This document shows, piece by piece, positions 35,866 to 46,974 of a DNA stretch of 64,000 bases (positions are counted from its first letter, which is position 1; each line of letters starts with the position of its first letter). Under the pieces are notes generated by a model, which was given only the letters and a program-made list of their open reading frames with translations, searched no databases and was not told the origin of the DNA. The DNA lies in NCBI GenBank assembly GCA_037954235.1, contig JBBMOA010000010.1, positions 21,428,029 to 21,492,028 on the forward strand, in the 5' to 3' direction. Source of the stretch: Aulostomus chinensis (lineage: Eukaryota; Chordata; Actinopteri; Syngnathiformes; Aulostomidae). The position numbers and the translations under genes were made by a program.

Positions 35866-36426
35866 TACCAATGCAAAAGTGGTAAATTAGACAAAAGTTA
35901 TGTGTTTTAGAAAAGTATGTAACTGTGTGTATGTGTGGATTATTCAAATGAGAGGTTTCCTGAAGAAGAGTTGTTGAAGATGAAGGACAAAGCAGCAGAG
36001 CAGCAAGGGACAAGTAAGGATCTGTAAAGTAAAGATGAAGGTGTTGTTAGAATATAATTACAGCAATAATGTAATAGTGAGTAATATATGTTGTCATACA
36101 TACTGTAAAGTATTAAAAGTAGAAATAAGATGTAGATATAGAAAAGATGTGCAATACAAATATGTATACACACATTTGTAGGCACATATATACACATACA
36201 TATATACACACAAGTACACATATACAAATATAAACATCCTGCTTGTATTCTATGACGCTTTGGAAAAAAGCGTCAGGTAAATGAAATTGTAGAACATACA
36301 CATACACACATATACATACGGACATACATACATACACACACGTACATACAGACCGATAAAAATACAAACAACCAGATATACATATAGGAAAAAAAATATG
36401 TAAATGGCCAACAAGGATGTAGCTAT
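35643..36426. other. predicted intron 1 of the Helentron gene, proximal part
   Basis: Contains a (GTGA)n(GT)n microsatellite (about 35815-35867) and TA/CA-rich tracts (about 36150-36400). A GTAAGT donor at 35774-35769 may end an extra non-coding exon. No coding exon recognised. Confidence 0.5.
35815..35867. repeat. (GTGA)n(GT)n microsatellite in predicted intron 1
   Basis: A tetranucleotide run passing into a dinucleotide run. Confidence 0.95.
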
Positions 36427-36718
36427 GAGTCGCGGTGTTGCTAAATGGCCGAGGAGGAGCTAGCGGCCGAGTCGCGGTGTTGCTAAATGGCCAACGAGGA
36501 GCTAGCGGCCGAGTCGCGGTGTTGCTAAATGGCCGACGAGGAGCTAGCGGCCGAGTCGCGGTGTTGCTAAATGGCCGAGGAGGAGCTAGCGGCCCAGTCG
36601 CGGTGATGCTAAATGGCCAACGAGGAGCTAGCGGCCCAGTCGCGGTGATGCTAAATGGCCGACGACGAGCTAGCGGCCGAGTCGCGGTGATGCGAAATGG
36701 GCGAGGAGCAGCTAGTTT
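36427..36718. repeat. 42-bp minisatellite, seven copies, in the predicted first intron
   Basis: Units start at 36427 and recur every 42 bp, each with GTCGCGGTG(T/A)TGCTAAATGG followed by GAGCTAGCGGCC. The unit is GC-rich within AT-rich intron sequence. Its length is divisible by three, so open frames appear on both strands; I regard these as incidental. Confidence 0.9.
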
Positions 36719-36894
36719 CTTTGTAGCCTTAAGACAGCGGATATAGGGGTTGTAAGTGCATGATAACATTACTGTATTAACGGAGCACATGTAAGTAGTG
36801 GAAATAGTGTCGAATAACCAAATGAAAATACAGAATTAATGGTAACATGGCTGAAGCTAATAATAAGTCATGCAACAAAGAAGACTTCACTTAC

Positions 36895-36914
36895 CTCCAG
36901 CCGAGAGAGCAAGA
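36895..36914 (-). other. probable short non-coding first exon of the Helentron gene
   Basis: On the minus strand CTCTCTCGGCTGGAG is followed by a consensus GTAAGT donor beginning at 36894. A TATA-like CATAAAAG lies about 25-30 nt upstream of a pyrimidine-rich start region, so the exon would be only about 20 nt long. A further 5' non-coding exon ending at 35775 is possible, because an AAG/GTAAGT donor sits there with a TTTACTTTACAG acceptor upstream near 36022. The transcript start is inferred. Confidence 0.35.
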
Positions 36915-36938
36915 GAAAATGGTGACCGCAGCCCTCAG

Positions 36939-37060
36939 CTTTTATGAGCTCGTATGAGGAGACGTCACCGAGTGCTCTGAGGCACAGCAACTGATTGGCA
37001 GAGAGGTGGCATGATGACACGTCATGAAGTGCATTGCAGCACAGCAACTGATTGGTAGAG
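36939..37060 (-). promoter_or_regulatory. Helentron promoter: TATA-like box, duplicated CCAAT and CRE-like sites
   Basis: Minus strand: CATAAAAG at 36939-36946; GTGACGTC (7 of 8 bases of a CRE) at 36961-36968; CCAAT at 36994-36998 and again at 37051-37055; a second TGACG at 37020-37024. Both the CRE-like core and the CCAAT box recur at exactly 57 bp, within a tandem duplication that includes a shared CAGTTGCTGTG. The arrangement reads toward the first exon donor at 36895. Site identity comes from motif matching only. Confidence 0.5.
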
Positions 37061-37129
37061 AGCTGTCAGATCTGACCATTGAGGAGAGAGCTGAGACTTC
37101 ACAGAGCCTTGTTGCTAGGGTGTGAGAGC

Positions 37130-38150
37130 CCCTCCCTTCTCTGCTCTCTCTCTGTCGTCTGTGTCAGAGTGGAGAGCAGAGGAGGATTTGGCAGTTTTAC
37201 TGACAAACACAGTCATAACTCTGCATATGTTGGTCAAAAGTGGAATGAAAGACCATATTTTTGGAGAGTTTTTCATCAGAAATACAATGGTGTGCTTTAT
37301 AAAGGTGTGGGGGTTGTATTTAAAATGTTGTAAGCGTATTTTTGAGAGTATGTACCATGAGGGAAGATATGCTCCCCCCTTTCCATGAGAACTGCCAATG
37401 AGTGTCTGCCATGTGTTTTAGTGTGGAGAGCAGAGTAGGATTTGGACGTTTTTAGTGTGTGAAAAGCAAATAACTCTGCATATATTCCTTAAAAGTGCAA
37501 TTTAATACCCTGCTTAGATGGATGTGATGAAGCAGTGTGATGTGTATTTGTGTTTGAGAGCATGGGGTTGCAAGAGGTAGCCTCACTGTATCCTGTCTGA
37601 GTTGACATATGTTGCTGTGACGGAGGTGCAGCTACAGCGCTGGTCTCTGCCATCTGTGTCAGAGTGGAGAGCAGAGCAGGATTTTGGCAGTTTTACTGTG
37701 AAACACAGTCATAACTCAGCATATGTGGGTCAAAAGTTGAATGTAAATACATCAGTGCGTAGAGTTTTTTCTCAGGAATTCAATGGTGTGCTTTTTGAAT
37801 GTGTGAGTGTTTTAATTTAGAAGCAACAAGTGTTTGTTTGAGAGTATGTACATGAGGGCAGAGAAGCTCCAATTGTGGTTTCCATGACTACAGTAAACAA
37901 ATCTCTGCCATCTGTGCAGGAGTGGAGAGCAGCTGAAAAATCCACATTTTCAGTGTGTGAAAGTCATGTAACTCTGCATATGTTGCTTCAAAGTGCAATG
38001 TAATCCCATATTTTTGTAGGGATTTTTCTGAGGAATCCAGTGGTGTGTTTTTTGAAGCTGTGTGAGTTTCAGTGTAGACGTGAGAAGCATTTGTTCGAGA
38101 GTATGTACCATGAGAGGACACGGCCTCCCTATTGACTTCAATTGTAACGT
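37130..38150. repeat. four copies of a ~250-bp tandem unit in the right arm of the Helentron
   Basis: Copies start near 37147, 37409, 37648 and 37907, each with a GTGGAGAGCAG motif followed by an AACTCTGCATATGTT-type motif. Spacing is about 240-262 bp. They lie upstream of the promoter and downstream of the 5' terminus, and match the two left-arm copies. Confidence 0.7.
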
Positions 38151-38857
38151 AAAACGTGTCTCCCCGACTTTGACGGCTTATAAAACGGAATCTGAGCGAT
38201 TCATATAAAAACCTTTGAAGATTTGTGAAGAGCACAGTTGTGTGATTGAGGTGTGAAAGTTTGGAAGCGATACAATTAATGCCCGAGGACTAGATCGATT
38301 TTGTTTGGGGAGTAAAAAAAGTCCTTTTTTGACAGTTTTGTCCAATTTGTGGACATTCTGTTGTAGATAGGTGAGAGGTCAGAGCGTATGAAATTTTCGT
38401 CTTGATGAGACGAGTCCAACAGTGTTGGTCCCATGTCTGTGGGACATTTGTGCAAGAAGTTATAGCACTCCGATTGTTGTGATGTGGTTTTTTGGCTCCC
38501 TAGGTGGCGCTATACAGTTTTTGCAAATTTTTTTTTTTAAATATCGAATTTTTTGCCGGACCGGATGTGCGTGCCAAATTTCATCGAATTTCATGCATGT
38601 TCAGGGGGTCAAATTAAGCGTCAAAGTGGCGGGAGAAGAAAGAAAGAATAATAATAATAATAATAATATTAAAACGCAGCAATTTCAGATATAATTTTTG
38701 CCACCATTGGTTTCAATGGGGGACCTCACCCCCCTGTCCCCCCCCGGACCCCCCTGTGATGTTTTTAGAGGCCTGTGATCCTCCTAAGTGTGTGTTTTTA
38801 CTGCTTTTAGCGCTGACTTCGTGTCTCTCTGACTTCGAAACATAATAGGGTCTTCGC
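38151..38857. other. right subterminal arm of the Helentron, non-coding
   Basis: No gene seen. It contains an (AAT)n tract at about 38648-38670 and sequence around 38530-38640 of a kind I recall as dispersed in fish genomes. Confidence 0.5.
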
Positions 38858-38888
38858 CCAGAAGTACCTTCTGGCTCAGGCCCTAATT
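38858..38888 (-). repeat. Helentron 5' terminus with hairpin
   Basis: CCAGAAG-TAC-CTTCTGG (38858-38874) forms a 7-bp stem with a 3-nt loop. It overlaps GGCTCAGGCCCTAA (38873-38886), the inverted partner of the repeat at the other end. Confidence 0.6.
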
Positions 38889-39733
38889 AACATTTTTTTC
38901 ATGGACAAACTGAATCTGAGTGCAAAGTAAAAACAGACAGCTGAACAATAGGTAAAATAAATCAGGCTTAACCACATTTAAACAGAGGATACAACAAATA
39001 CAGAAAGTCAAAAGAGAAAAATCAATCACGAAAATTAAAAAAAATAAATAAAATCCAACAAACTCTGCTAATGGCCAAACAGGAAACAGGTGGGGGAAGG
39101 TGAGGGCAGGGAACAGAGATGAAGCTAATTAGGACTGATGAGACACAGGTGAGTCACTCAAAAAAGGCAGGAAAAAAAAGAAGCCAGCAAACAAGTGCCA
39201 GAAGGCACTGCTGCAAAACAAGACTGAAATAATTGGATTATACTAGATTCTTAATGCACCAAGAATTGATGCAGGGGAAAGTAATAGCACCTAACTGTGA
39301 GTAACTGATAAACACATAACTCTTTTTCCTTCTTTATGGCAACTGTTAAATTTTCAGGAGTTTGACATGAGCAACAGATAGTGGAACCACAACAAGTGAA
39401 AGTCTTTTACCCTCAAGGAATTGTATATTTTTTAATATATCACTTTTCCATCATTTAATGTGAATAACACTAGCAAATCAAATCCTGCACCAGCCTGTGT
39501 GCATACTGTATATATTCACTGTAAATAGCCTTAGTTTGAGGACTCAAAATTGCTTGACGCAATCAGAAAGCAATGAAATGTGTGGCAAAGAGCAGAGCGA
39601 CAAAAACCTCCCACAAAACAAACAGATTGCAGAATACTGTGCTACTGGCTGTTTCCTCTTCTTTTAGATAAAATATATTCGGTTAATAATACTGTTGTGA
39701 CATACTTTGAGTGTGTATGTAAATATAATATAT
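38889..39733. other. non-coding right flank of the Helentron
   Basis: No gene. The segment at 39060-39220 (AAACAGGAAACAGGTGGGGG, GACACAGGTGAGTC) resembles a dispersed fish repeat and may be the other half of the repeat interrupted by the Helentron. Confidence 0.35.
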
Positions 39734-40164
39734 TAGGGCTGTCACTTTAACGCATTAATTGATTACACTGCAAATTAACGCGTTTATAAAAATGAACTCA
39801 AGATTAATTACAGCAAACTTGAGTGGCAATTCAATGCAAATTTTACCCAGACAAGAGCGTTTTAAACTTGGCCCATTGAAGGACCCGTACTCGGCAGCGG
39901 CTCGTCGCTTCACACATGCGTCGCTAGTGAAAGTGCCTATTTGAGACTCACCCTTAAGATGCCCTGACTTAGGTTTTATTCAATCACCAATAAAAATGTG
40001 GGTTTCAGATCTTCTCCTCTTAGTGCATTCATTTGATTACACTGGGCAACAATTTTTGTCCTAAAATTTGAATTCTTTATTGGGGACCTTAAGCAGATAT
40101 GATTAAAATGTGATTAATTACAAATCCCATAATTAAATTAATTTTTTAATCGCTTGACAGTGTA
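39734..40164. mobile_element. non-autonomous hAT-like element
   Basis: The left end reads TAGGGCTGTCACTTTAACGC and the right end reads TTTTTAATCGCTTGACAG, an imperfect inverted pair (TGTCA...TGACA) typical of small fish hAT-derived elements whose interiors carry AACGCGTT/GATTAATT motifs. No transposase coding is seen. Eight-base target duplications are not clear. Confidence 0.5.
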
Positions 40165-40252
40165 TATATGTGTGTGTGTGTGTGTGTGTGTATACACTCT
40201 CTATATACTGTATGCGTATTATTGTGTGTGTGTGCGTGTGTGTGTGTGTGTA
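40165..40252. repeat. (TG)n/(TA)n microsatellites next to the hAT-like element
   Basis: Two TG runs separated by TATA-rich sequence. Confidence 0.9.
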
Positions 40253-41054
40253 TAAAGACGCCAATGCCTCTCCTGCCAATCTAAGCCAGTATTAGATAAG
40301 CAATGCACTGGCTCGTTCAGTTTCAGGTCAAACAGAAATCTATTTGAATGGAAGGAAGGAAGGTACTGGATATCTGCAAATAAATACAAGATTCAAGATA
40401 GTTTTTCAGGTATAAAAATATGTACTGCGGTGTATCCATGACATCTTTATAGGATGTGCAGTATTTCAGCAACTTCCCTTGAAGATAAATTTATATTTTT
40501 ATCTGTGAGGAGGAAGTGAAAGCATATAAGTGACAGACTGCAGTGTATGGGAACTCAAAAATGACTGTTATTTATACCCTTTTTATTTAAAGAATCTATA
40601 GGTCCTGGCAGACTTGCAGCATGAGGATTTATGTCAAAGTATTAATTGGGTGATAAATGCATTGAGCTCTGACACTTGCCTCGATGCTGTTGATGTTACC
40701 GGAGGCCATCACTGGAGGCGTCATGCTGTCTGTGTAATCCCGTCCCCGAAATGTCACCGTGTTCACAACTACAAGGCTGTCTTTGGAGTGGGGAAAAAAG
40801 ACCACACCGGAGAGAGGTGGTTGTCACAGTTTGCTATATGTGAAGCACGGAAAGAGAGGGTGAAAACAATCACACTTACTATATGACATCTTCCTCTTCC
40901 ACTGATTAGAATAACTTTCATTTATTTATTTTAATGTGGTTTCCTGATTGTATCCTGATCTAAAGAAACCAGTTGACAATAAATCATTTCTTCTTTTTTG
41001 TTCAGACAGCTCTATGAAGATATGCTTTGTAATTTCCAATATATTGTTGTTTCC

Positions 41055-41421
41055 CTTCCATCCATTTTCTACCACTTATCCTGTTAAGGGTCACAGGGGG
41101 GCTGGAGCCTATCCCAGCAGCCTTCGGGCAAGGGGTGGGGTTTCACCCTGGACGGATCACCAGTCGATCACAGGGCCAACACATAGAGACAGACAACCAT
41201 TCACCCTCACAGTCACACCTACGGTCAATTTAGAGTATCAATCAGCCTCGTCCCCTCTTGATGTCTTTGGACTGAGGGAGGAAGCTGGAGTACCAGAGAG
41301 AGGAACAGGAACAGGAGAACATGCAGACTCCACACAGACCCAGTCCTCCAGCCAGGGGTTGAACCTGGAACCTTCTTGCTGTGAGGCGACAGTGCTAACC
41401 ACTACACCACTGTGCCACCCA
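41055..41421 (-). repeat. SINE-like repeat, near full length
   Basis: From the tail complement CCATCCATTTTCTACC to the head complement GTGAGGCGACAGTGCTAACC and ACTGTGCCACC. Same structure as the copy at 121-485. Confidence 0.65.
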
Positions 41422-44400
41422 CTCTTTTCCATGATGTCAATTATTTTATGGTATTTAACATGTCACCCGGTTAGATCTTGGTGACGATGGCTGCCTGCTG
41501 AAACTGTTCTTTTACCACATTGAATAATCTGCATCGCAGAGACACTGCAAACCACACCCACCGGGAGGACGCAATCACCACAGGACTATGCAGACTTTAC
41601 TAACGCGTTCATGGTCATTAGCTGAGTGAAAAAGCAATTTTCTTTCTTGATGCAGATACATGACTTTCACACAGGATTTCACGATGAGACTGTTAGCGCT
41701 GTGACAGTAGCTCTTAACATAGCTGTGACTCATTCATATTCAGACAGACAGCGCAAAGTTGCTATCCAAACCGCTACAGTAGTCTGTCAGCACTCACAGT
41801 TGAGATAATTTTGGTAATACTGCACTAGATTAACTAATTAGTGACAAAATGCTTTTTCACGTCTTTGTAGTGAGTGTCAGACTCCAGCAGTTTTCACATT
41901 TGTCTTCCTGATGCTTCATTAACATCTGAATCCACCAATTTCATGTCTTTAAAATTAAGCGGTTCAGTTTGGCAGATAAAAAATAAAACTGCTGGATTTC
42001 TTACCCTGGTGGTCTTTTCAAATGGATTAGACAATGAGAGACCTGCTCAAGTCGGTGTAGAGCAATGATTTTTTTTTTTTTTTTTGGGTGAGGGTGAAAT
42101 TAGGTGTGCTTTCTGTCTCTATGCAAAGCTTTTCATTATTTCAGTATGCATCTGATTAGATTTAAGCCAGTACATATGATTATAAACCCATATTCTGCGG
42201 ATGTTAACTGTTAAATAATTACTGCATGTATGAGTGAGTGTATTGACTTGATTTTAAAAATGTATACATGTCACTTGAACTCCATGAGGAATTTAGATTC
42301 GGGCATTTAGACATGAATAGTTGGCTGGAGTTGTTTCTAAGTGGTGATTTTTAAATCCACCTTTAGAGCAATGTCCCAATTTAACCATCCAAAGACTATT
42401 CTAACGCCTCACGTTTGTATGTAAATGTGGTCTCCTGCATTACAATTTAAACTCATTCAAAAGCGTCATGCCATTCAATTAGAAAAGGTCACATCTCACT
42501 TCTGCTCTTGCTCTCTCCTCTTTTTACCATCATAGGAAAGTGCAAAATGTCAGTGGAATAATAAATTAAACTGAGAATGGAATAATACTCTGTACTCACT
42601 ATGTCAAGGTTTCTCTGCGCTCATGTGTGGATTTCTTTTTTTTTTTTTTTTTTATTTTTTTATCAACAACTCCCAATGTTTAGCTCATATTGAATTAGTG
42701 ATAATCGCGTGTCACGAAGGCTACAGGTGGTGTTTGGGGCAGCACTGAGAGAAAACATGCCACCAGTCTCAGGCGTATCGAAGGTTTGTTTGGTTGAAGC
42801 GCTTTAGCCTGCACCTTCTCATCATGGAACTGCAAGTATACTTGAATGTTGATCTCTGCACATCGAAAAATGTTCTCTCGGTTTTTTGAAGCATGCTTGC
42901 TGCCAGTATTCTGGTTGCACCGTGTGGGCATTGATTTTTATCAAAATATCAATATTTTCATTTATTAATGCTGGCTTGTTGGATAATGTAGTATTCTGTA
43001 ATTCTAAGTTGTAACCAGTCTGGTAGGGTCACTGACCCCCAAAAGAAACACAAGAGACTCTCTCGACAAAATCTTTTTTCAATTACTTTTTATTTATGGA
43101 AATCATCTCACGGCACTCCCACCTGCATGTTGCCCGTGTTACCGTTTTCATCTTTGTTACACCGTACCTACTACTGTAAACGCTGTAAAGGGATTTTTTT
43201 TCTGTTTCTGTCAAATTGTATTATTCATCTCCAAATCACAGCAAAATTGTCTCTTTAAATTAATCTAAACAATTCCTCAATAGCAAACACTTACACGATA
43301 AAATAAGTGTAATAAGCGTAATAAATATGTCGAGCAGAGCCGGACTTTGCTGCTCCATTAGACACCCTTGGGACTTAATCGATTGTCTCTGTCAGATGTG
43401 TGAACTGATGTGTTTAAATGGAGGTAGTAATCAGTGCAAAATCAGTCAGAATGTCAGAAACACCAACAGGGTGCCTACCTACCCAGCTGTTGTTAAAAAC
43501 TTTCAGTTTCTACATATTCAAGGGTAAGACATTTAGTCTTTTCATAAAACAGGGCTGTCTGTCCAGTGCAATGGTGGGCACTTTTATTTCTTTTTTCAAA
43601 AAAAGTATTTATTATTTTTTATTTTTTTCCCCTCTGCAGCTGAATAGCCTTGAACACTTTGAAATGATTTTGGCTGTGTAGACGAGTTGGCAACATGGAG
43701 GGGAGTTAATTTTCAGGTTTGTGACTTACCATCAAGTGCATTGTTCGTATGACTCCTTTTACGCAGCGGTGCTGATTGTTGGTAAATCTGACAGAAATGA
43801 CCTGTGTGTGTGTGTGTGTGTGTGTGTGTCTACTAATTGGGAAGCTAGAATTTGTAGTTCAGCATGATGCCACACAGAACTCTGATGCAGAGAACATGTA
43901 GTGGGTGTGAAGATGGTTTAGTGTGAAAAGAAAATGATGTATTTTATGTTTTGTGTTAAGTGGAGTGCATCAGCTTGGGAGATGTACTGTACATGCTGTA
44001 ACATCTAACACACATTATTCCTGGCTTGTTTAAGGTACTTAGATCCTGTGATGTCACTTTTTGATCATGGTTATTGTGTAAAAATGTAAGCTTATGGAAC
44101 CTATAAAGGAATTAATGACCTAATACTGTACATTATTAAACATTTTGCATATCTTATTGGAAAAGTCCTTTAAAAGATTTATGAAATAAAATCGAAAAGG
44201 CTCCGGAAATGCACTTACAAGCACTTCACTTTTTGCACTTTGTTTTTCCTTTTTTTTAATTTATTTTTTTTTTAGCTTCATCAGCATCCCCAGAGAACAA
44301 GTTTTATGGGTAATTCAATTTTGTTTAAAACTCAAACGGTGATGACTGTTAGCCGTGTGGTGGTCGTAGTATAGCAATGTTAATCATTTTATTAATGCAT

Positions 44401-45707
44401 CTTTTTAAATGTTTGTAAATAACTTTCATGCTGCGCCCAACATGAGCACAGGGACTTACCTTAATTCATGAACATAAATCACTACCACGTAGCATTTTAA
44501 ATTGGTGCTGTCTTAATACGTGTGTGCGCATGTGATGTTGAGAAATTAGACGAATCCTGTGCTCTTAATTAGGTTCAAGGAACTGGCTTTTCAGTGTCAT
44601 TTTTGGCTCCATTATTATGCGCGTGATGTAGTCTACCAGTTCAAGTAGATGTTATCTTTTCAAATTCTGACAATACAAGATATAAAAATTAATATTTTGA
44701 TCTTGAGATATTTAATCTTCCCTTACCGGACAGTAGTCTTATAAACTTTGTACTTAGTTTAACCATGCTTTCACTCCTAATGTACAGTTGAAGCCTGTTT
44801 TCACTTTGCGTTTTGTTTTGAAATTATTTTTGCTTCCTGCCTCTCCTTTGATCACCCATGTCTCAGTTAATCAGTCTTCATTAGTCCGGCATTGTCTCTT
44901 ATCCAATCAGCTCATGCTCTACCACCTGGAGTTCATCATCTCGGTTCAAGTGTGTCAGAGCCCCTGTTCACTTTGCCTGCTGTTGCTGTTTCTGTATCTC
45001 ACTTGGTTGCGTGTTTGATTCTTGTGGTGTTTCTTAAACGTGCAGCTGAGGTGCTGTCCGGCTCCTTTGACCCCTCAAGCCCTACTACGCTACAGTTATG
45101 GCCTTGCTAACAAAAAATGTATTCTCTTCGAGAAGAAAGTAGTATCTGTGACAGCCCCAGATGATTTGCTAGGTATTTTACAGACGTTTCAGCAGCTGCA
45201 TGGACAATATGATGGCTTTCGTCTCACTGTAACTCAAATTCTGCCCGAGGTTTTGTCCTGCTCTGCCCTTTCCACCCGGAAATCTATCACACAGAGAAAC
45301 AGTTACAGTTAGTGTAATTTCTTCGGGACTCTAACAGCATGACAAAAATGTTCCCGTTCCATCTTAATGTTTTTTGGAAGAGAGGCTCAGTAATGGCACA
45401 ATATCCCCACCTTGAACAGTCTTTGAAAAAGGATGTGGCTATGTGTCGACTGACTCTGCCGACATTAAAAGCAGCAGTCATAAGTCTTTTGCCAGTGCAG
45501 AGATCTTAAACGAATAAAAGCAGCAATGTTTTATTATTAGTTTTGTGAGAACTGTCTTTTAAAAGCTTTATAATAAAAATTCAGAGAGGAAGTCAAGCAA
45601 AGCCTTTGCTAACTCGTTAGTAGTAAAACTAATGTTCCATCGCTCGTTTGGCTATGTTTTGAATCTTTGCTACTGACTGTTTTACCTCCACTTTTATGGA
45701 ATAACCA
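41422..45707. other. non-coding
   Basis: No gene recognised. Poly-T tracts at 42069-42085 and 42637-42660. Open frames at 44788-45312 carry no recognised domain. Confidence 0.4.
43803..43829. repeat. (TG)n microsatellite
   Basis: Uninterrupted dinucleotide run. Confidence 0.95.
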
Positions 45708-45959
45708 GGGGCCTCATGTATCAATACCTGCGTGGATCTCACACTAAAAAACTGCGGTGGCAAGAATCGCGAAAGTTGCATACGCACAAAAAAAAATCCG
45801 GATGTATCAATACGTGCGAGCGCCCGTTTCCTTGATAACGTCCCAATCAGCGTGGAATTGAGCGCAGATGTCTGAGGACCGGGTCCGCCCCCGTTACGCC
45901 CACCTATAAATACGCAAACTTATTTAAATAGGGTTTGCGCTGTCGGCACTCGCCAAATA

Positions 45960-46190
45960 ATGTCAAAGAAAAAGAGGTTCACTGCGTGCGAGCTGGTCGG
46001 GAAGGTGGAGGAGAGACAGCAGATTCTGTTTGTACTGACACCACTGGACAGGCTGCCAAACAATAAACGTTGGGTGGGATAAGAAGTGCGAGAGGGTGAA
46101 CGCGGTGGGTTCGGCGCAACGCACCCCGCAAGATGACGGTTTCCGCCACCCACGCTGACTCCGAGAGCCTGGAGGGTATAAAGTGGCAAC
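45960..46190 (+). pseudogene. Harbinger Myb/SANT-like protein fragment
   Basis: An ATG at 45960 opens a short basic frame (MSKKKRFTACELVGKVEERQQ) that reaches a stop after about 40 codons. A shifted frame further on reads ERVNAVGSAQRTPQ, matching the second half of the Myb-like DNA-binding domain found in Harbinger accessory proteins. A TATAAATAC lies about 50 bp upstream. The frame break indicates a decayed gene, transcribed opposite to the transposase remnant. Confidence 0.5.
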
Positions 46191-46665
46191 TCCATTTCTT
46201 ACGCAACATTTCCACATGCTTTGCCACAGATGTAAAGGCAAAAATACACAATCAGCCATTTGAATAAACCAATATGTTTAATAGCAATTGATCCGTCAGC
46301 CATGCCGCCGACGTGCAGCACCCCTGCCGGCTCCCGCGCCAGCCCGTCCACCGGCTCAGAGTCATCCGCCAGAATCAGCGGCATTCGGGCCAGCCCGTCC
46401 CCCGGCCCTAGCACCAGCACCAGGCCGAAAAGCGGCGGACAGTCCTCCAGCCCACCCGTACCCAGAGGCGCATCCTCCGGCCCACACGGATCCAGAGGGA
46501 GGGTCCTCACACAGGCGGTCCTGCAGGAGGACATTATTAGGGGAATAACGGGATCAATGAGCGGCTCGACCGCCTGATATATGTTCTGGAACGTTTCGTG
46601 GACTAAATAAATAAATAAATAACAATAATAATAACAACAATAATAATAATAATTTGGTTTCATGT

Positions 46666-46974
46666 TTATGGCTGCCCGGCCGGGATCGGCGTCCATCCCT
46701 CCAGCGTCTGCGCATCAATGTCTCCACATTTATGGGAGTGGAAACCCTTACGATGAAAGTAAGCGTGTTCCTCATGGGACGGTGCTTTTATGGCAACATG
46801 AGTGCAGTCATTAGAGAATCCGGCTACTGCTGCAAATTGTGCTTTAATATTGACCTGTTCAACCGCACCGTAAGGGAATTTAATGTACCTGCGGGAGAGT
46901 CGGATGATCAGGTCCACCACCCAGGGCATGGCCCGGCTGAGGGTCGACTGGCTCACCCCGGAACGGTTCGCCAT
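46666..46974 (-). pseudogene. Harbinger (HARBI1-like) transposase fragment
   Basis: The translation contains the helix-turn-helix-like SGVSQSTLSRAMPWV, RLSRRYIKFPYG, and the first catalytic-Asp region DCTHVAIKAPS followed by AYFHRKGFHS. These are hallmarks of Harbinger DDE transposases. Compared with my recollection of the family, about five residues just before DCTHV are missing. After HS the sequence loses similarity, so the remaining catalytic residues are absent. This is an N-terminal remnant in an internally deleted element and cannot encode an active enzyme. Confidence 0.75.

Larger units (their letters stand above)
23374..38888 (-). mobile_element. Helentron-type rolling-circle transposon, apparently complete
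   Basis: The element is delimited by a 14-bp inverted repeat: TTAGGGCCTGAGCC at 23393-23406 and its complement at 38873-38886. At the right edge (5' end of the element, since the gene is on the minus strand) the repeat is almost terminal. At the left edge (3' end) it lies about 20 bp inside, behind a GCTGC-AA-GCAGC hairpin. This asymmetric layout, no obvious target-site duplication, and an internal Rep-helicase-endonuclease gene match Helentrons (Helitron2 type) rather than canonical TC...CTRR Helitrons. Exact borders are uncertain by a few bases because AT-rich sequence (att/aatta) lies at both edges. The interior contains a promoter, about ten coding exons, minisatellites and roughly 250-bp tandem units in both arms. 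The long intact frame suggests a young, possibly autonomous copy; that is inference. Confidence 0.85.

Noticed and set aside
36113..36790. 225-codon minus-strand frame with 14-residue repeats
   Set aside because: Produced by the 42-bp minisatellite; it lies in the predicted intron and runs into CA/TA-rich sequence.
44788..45312. Overlapping plus-strand frames that might be exons of a host gene
   Set aside because: Composition resembles a dispersed T-rich repeat and no domain or consistent splice sites were found.
46260..46577. Pro/Ser-rich plus-strand frame in the Harbinger element
   Set aside because: Probably the low-complexity middle of the decayed Myb-like ORF; no start or continuity with the recognised fragment, so not called separately.
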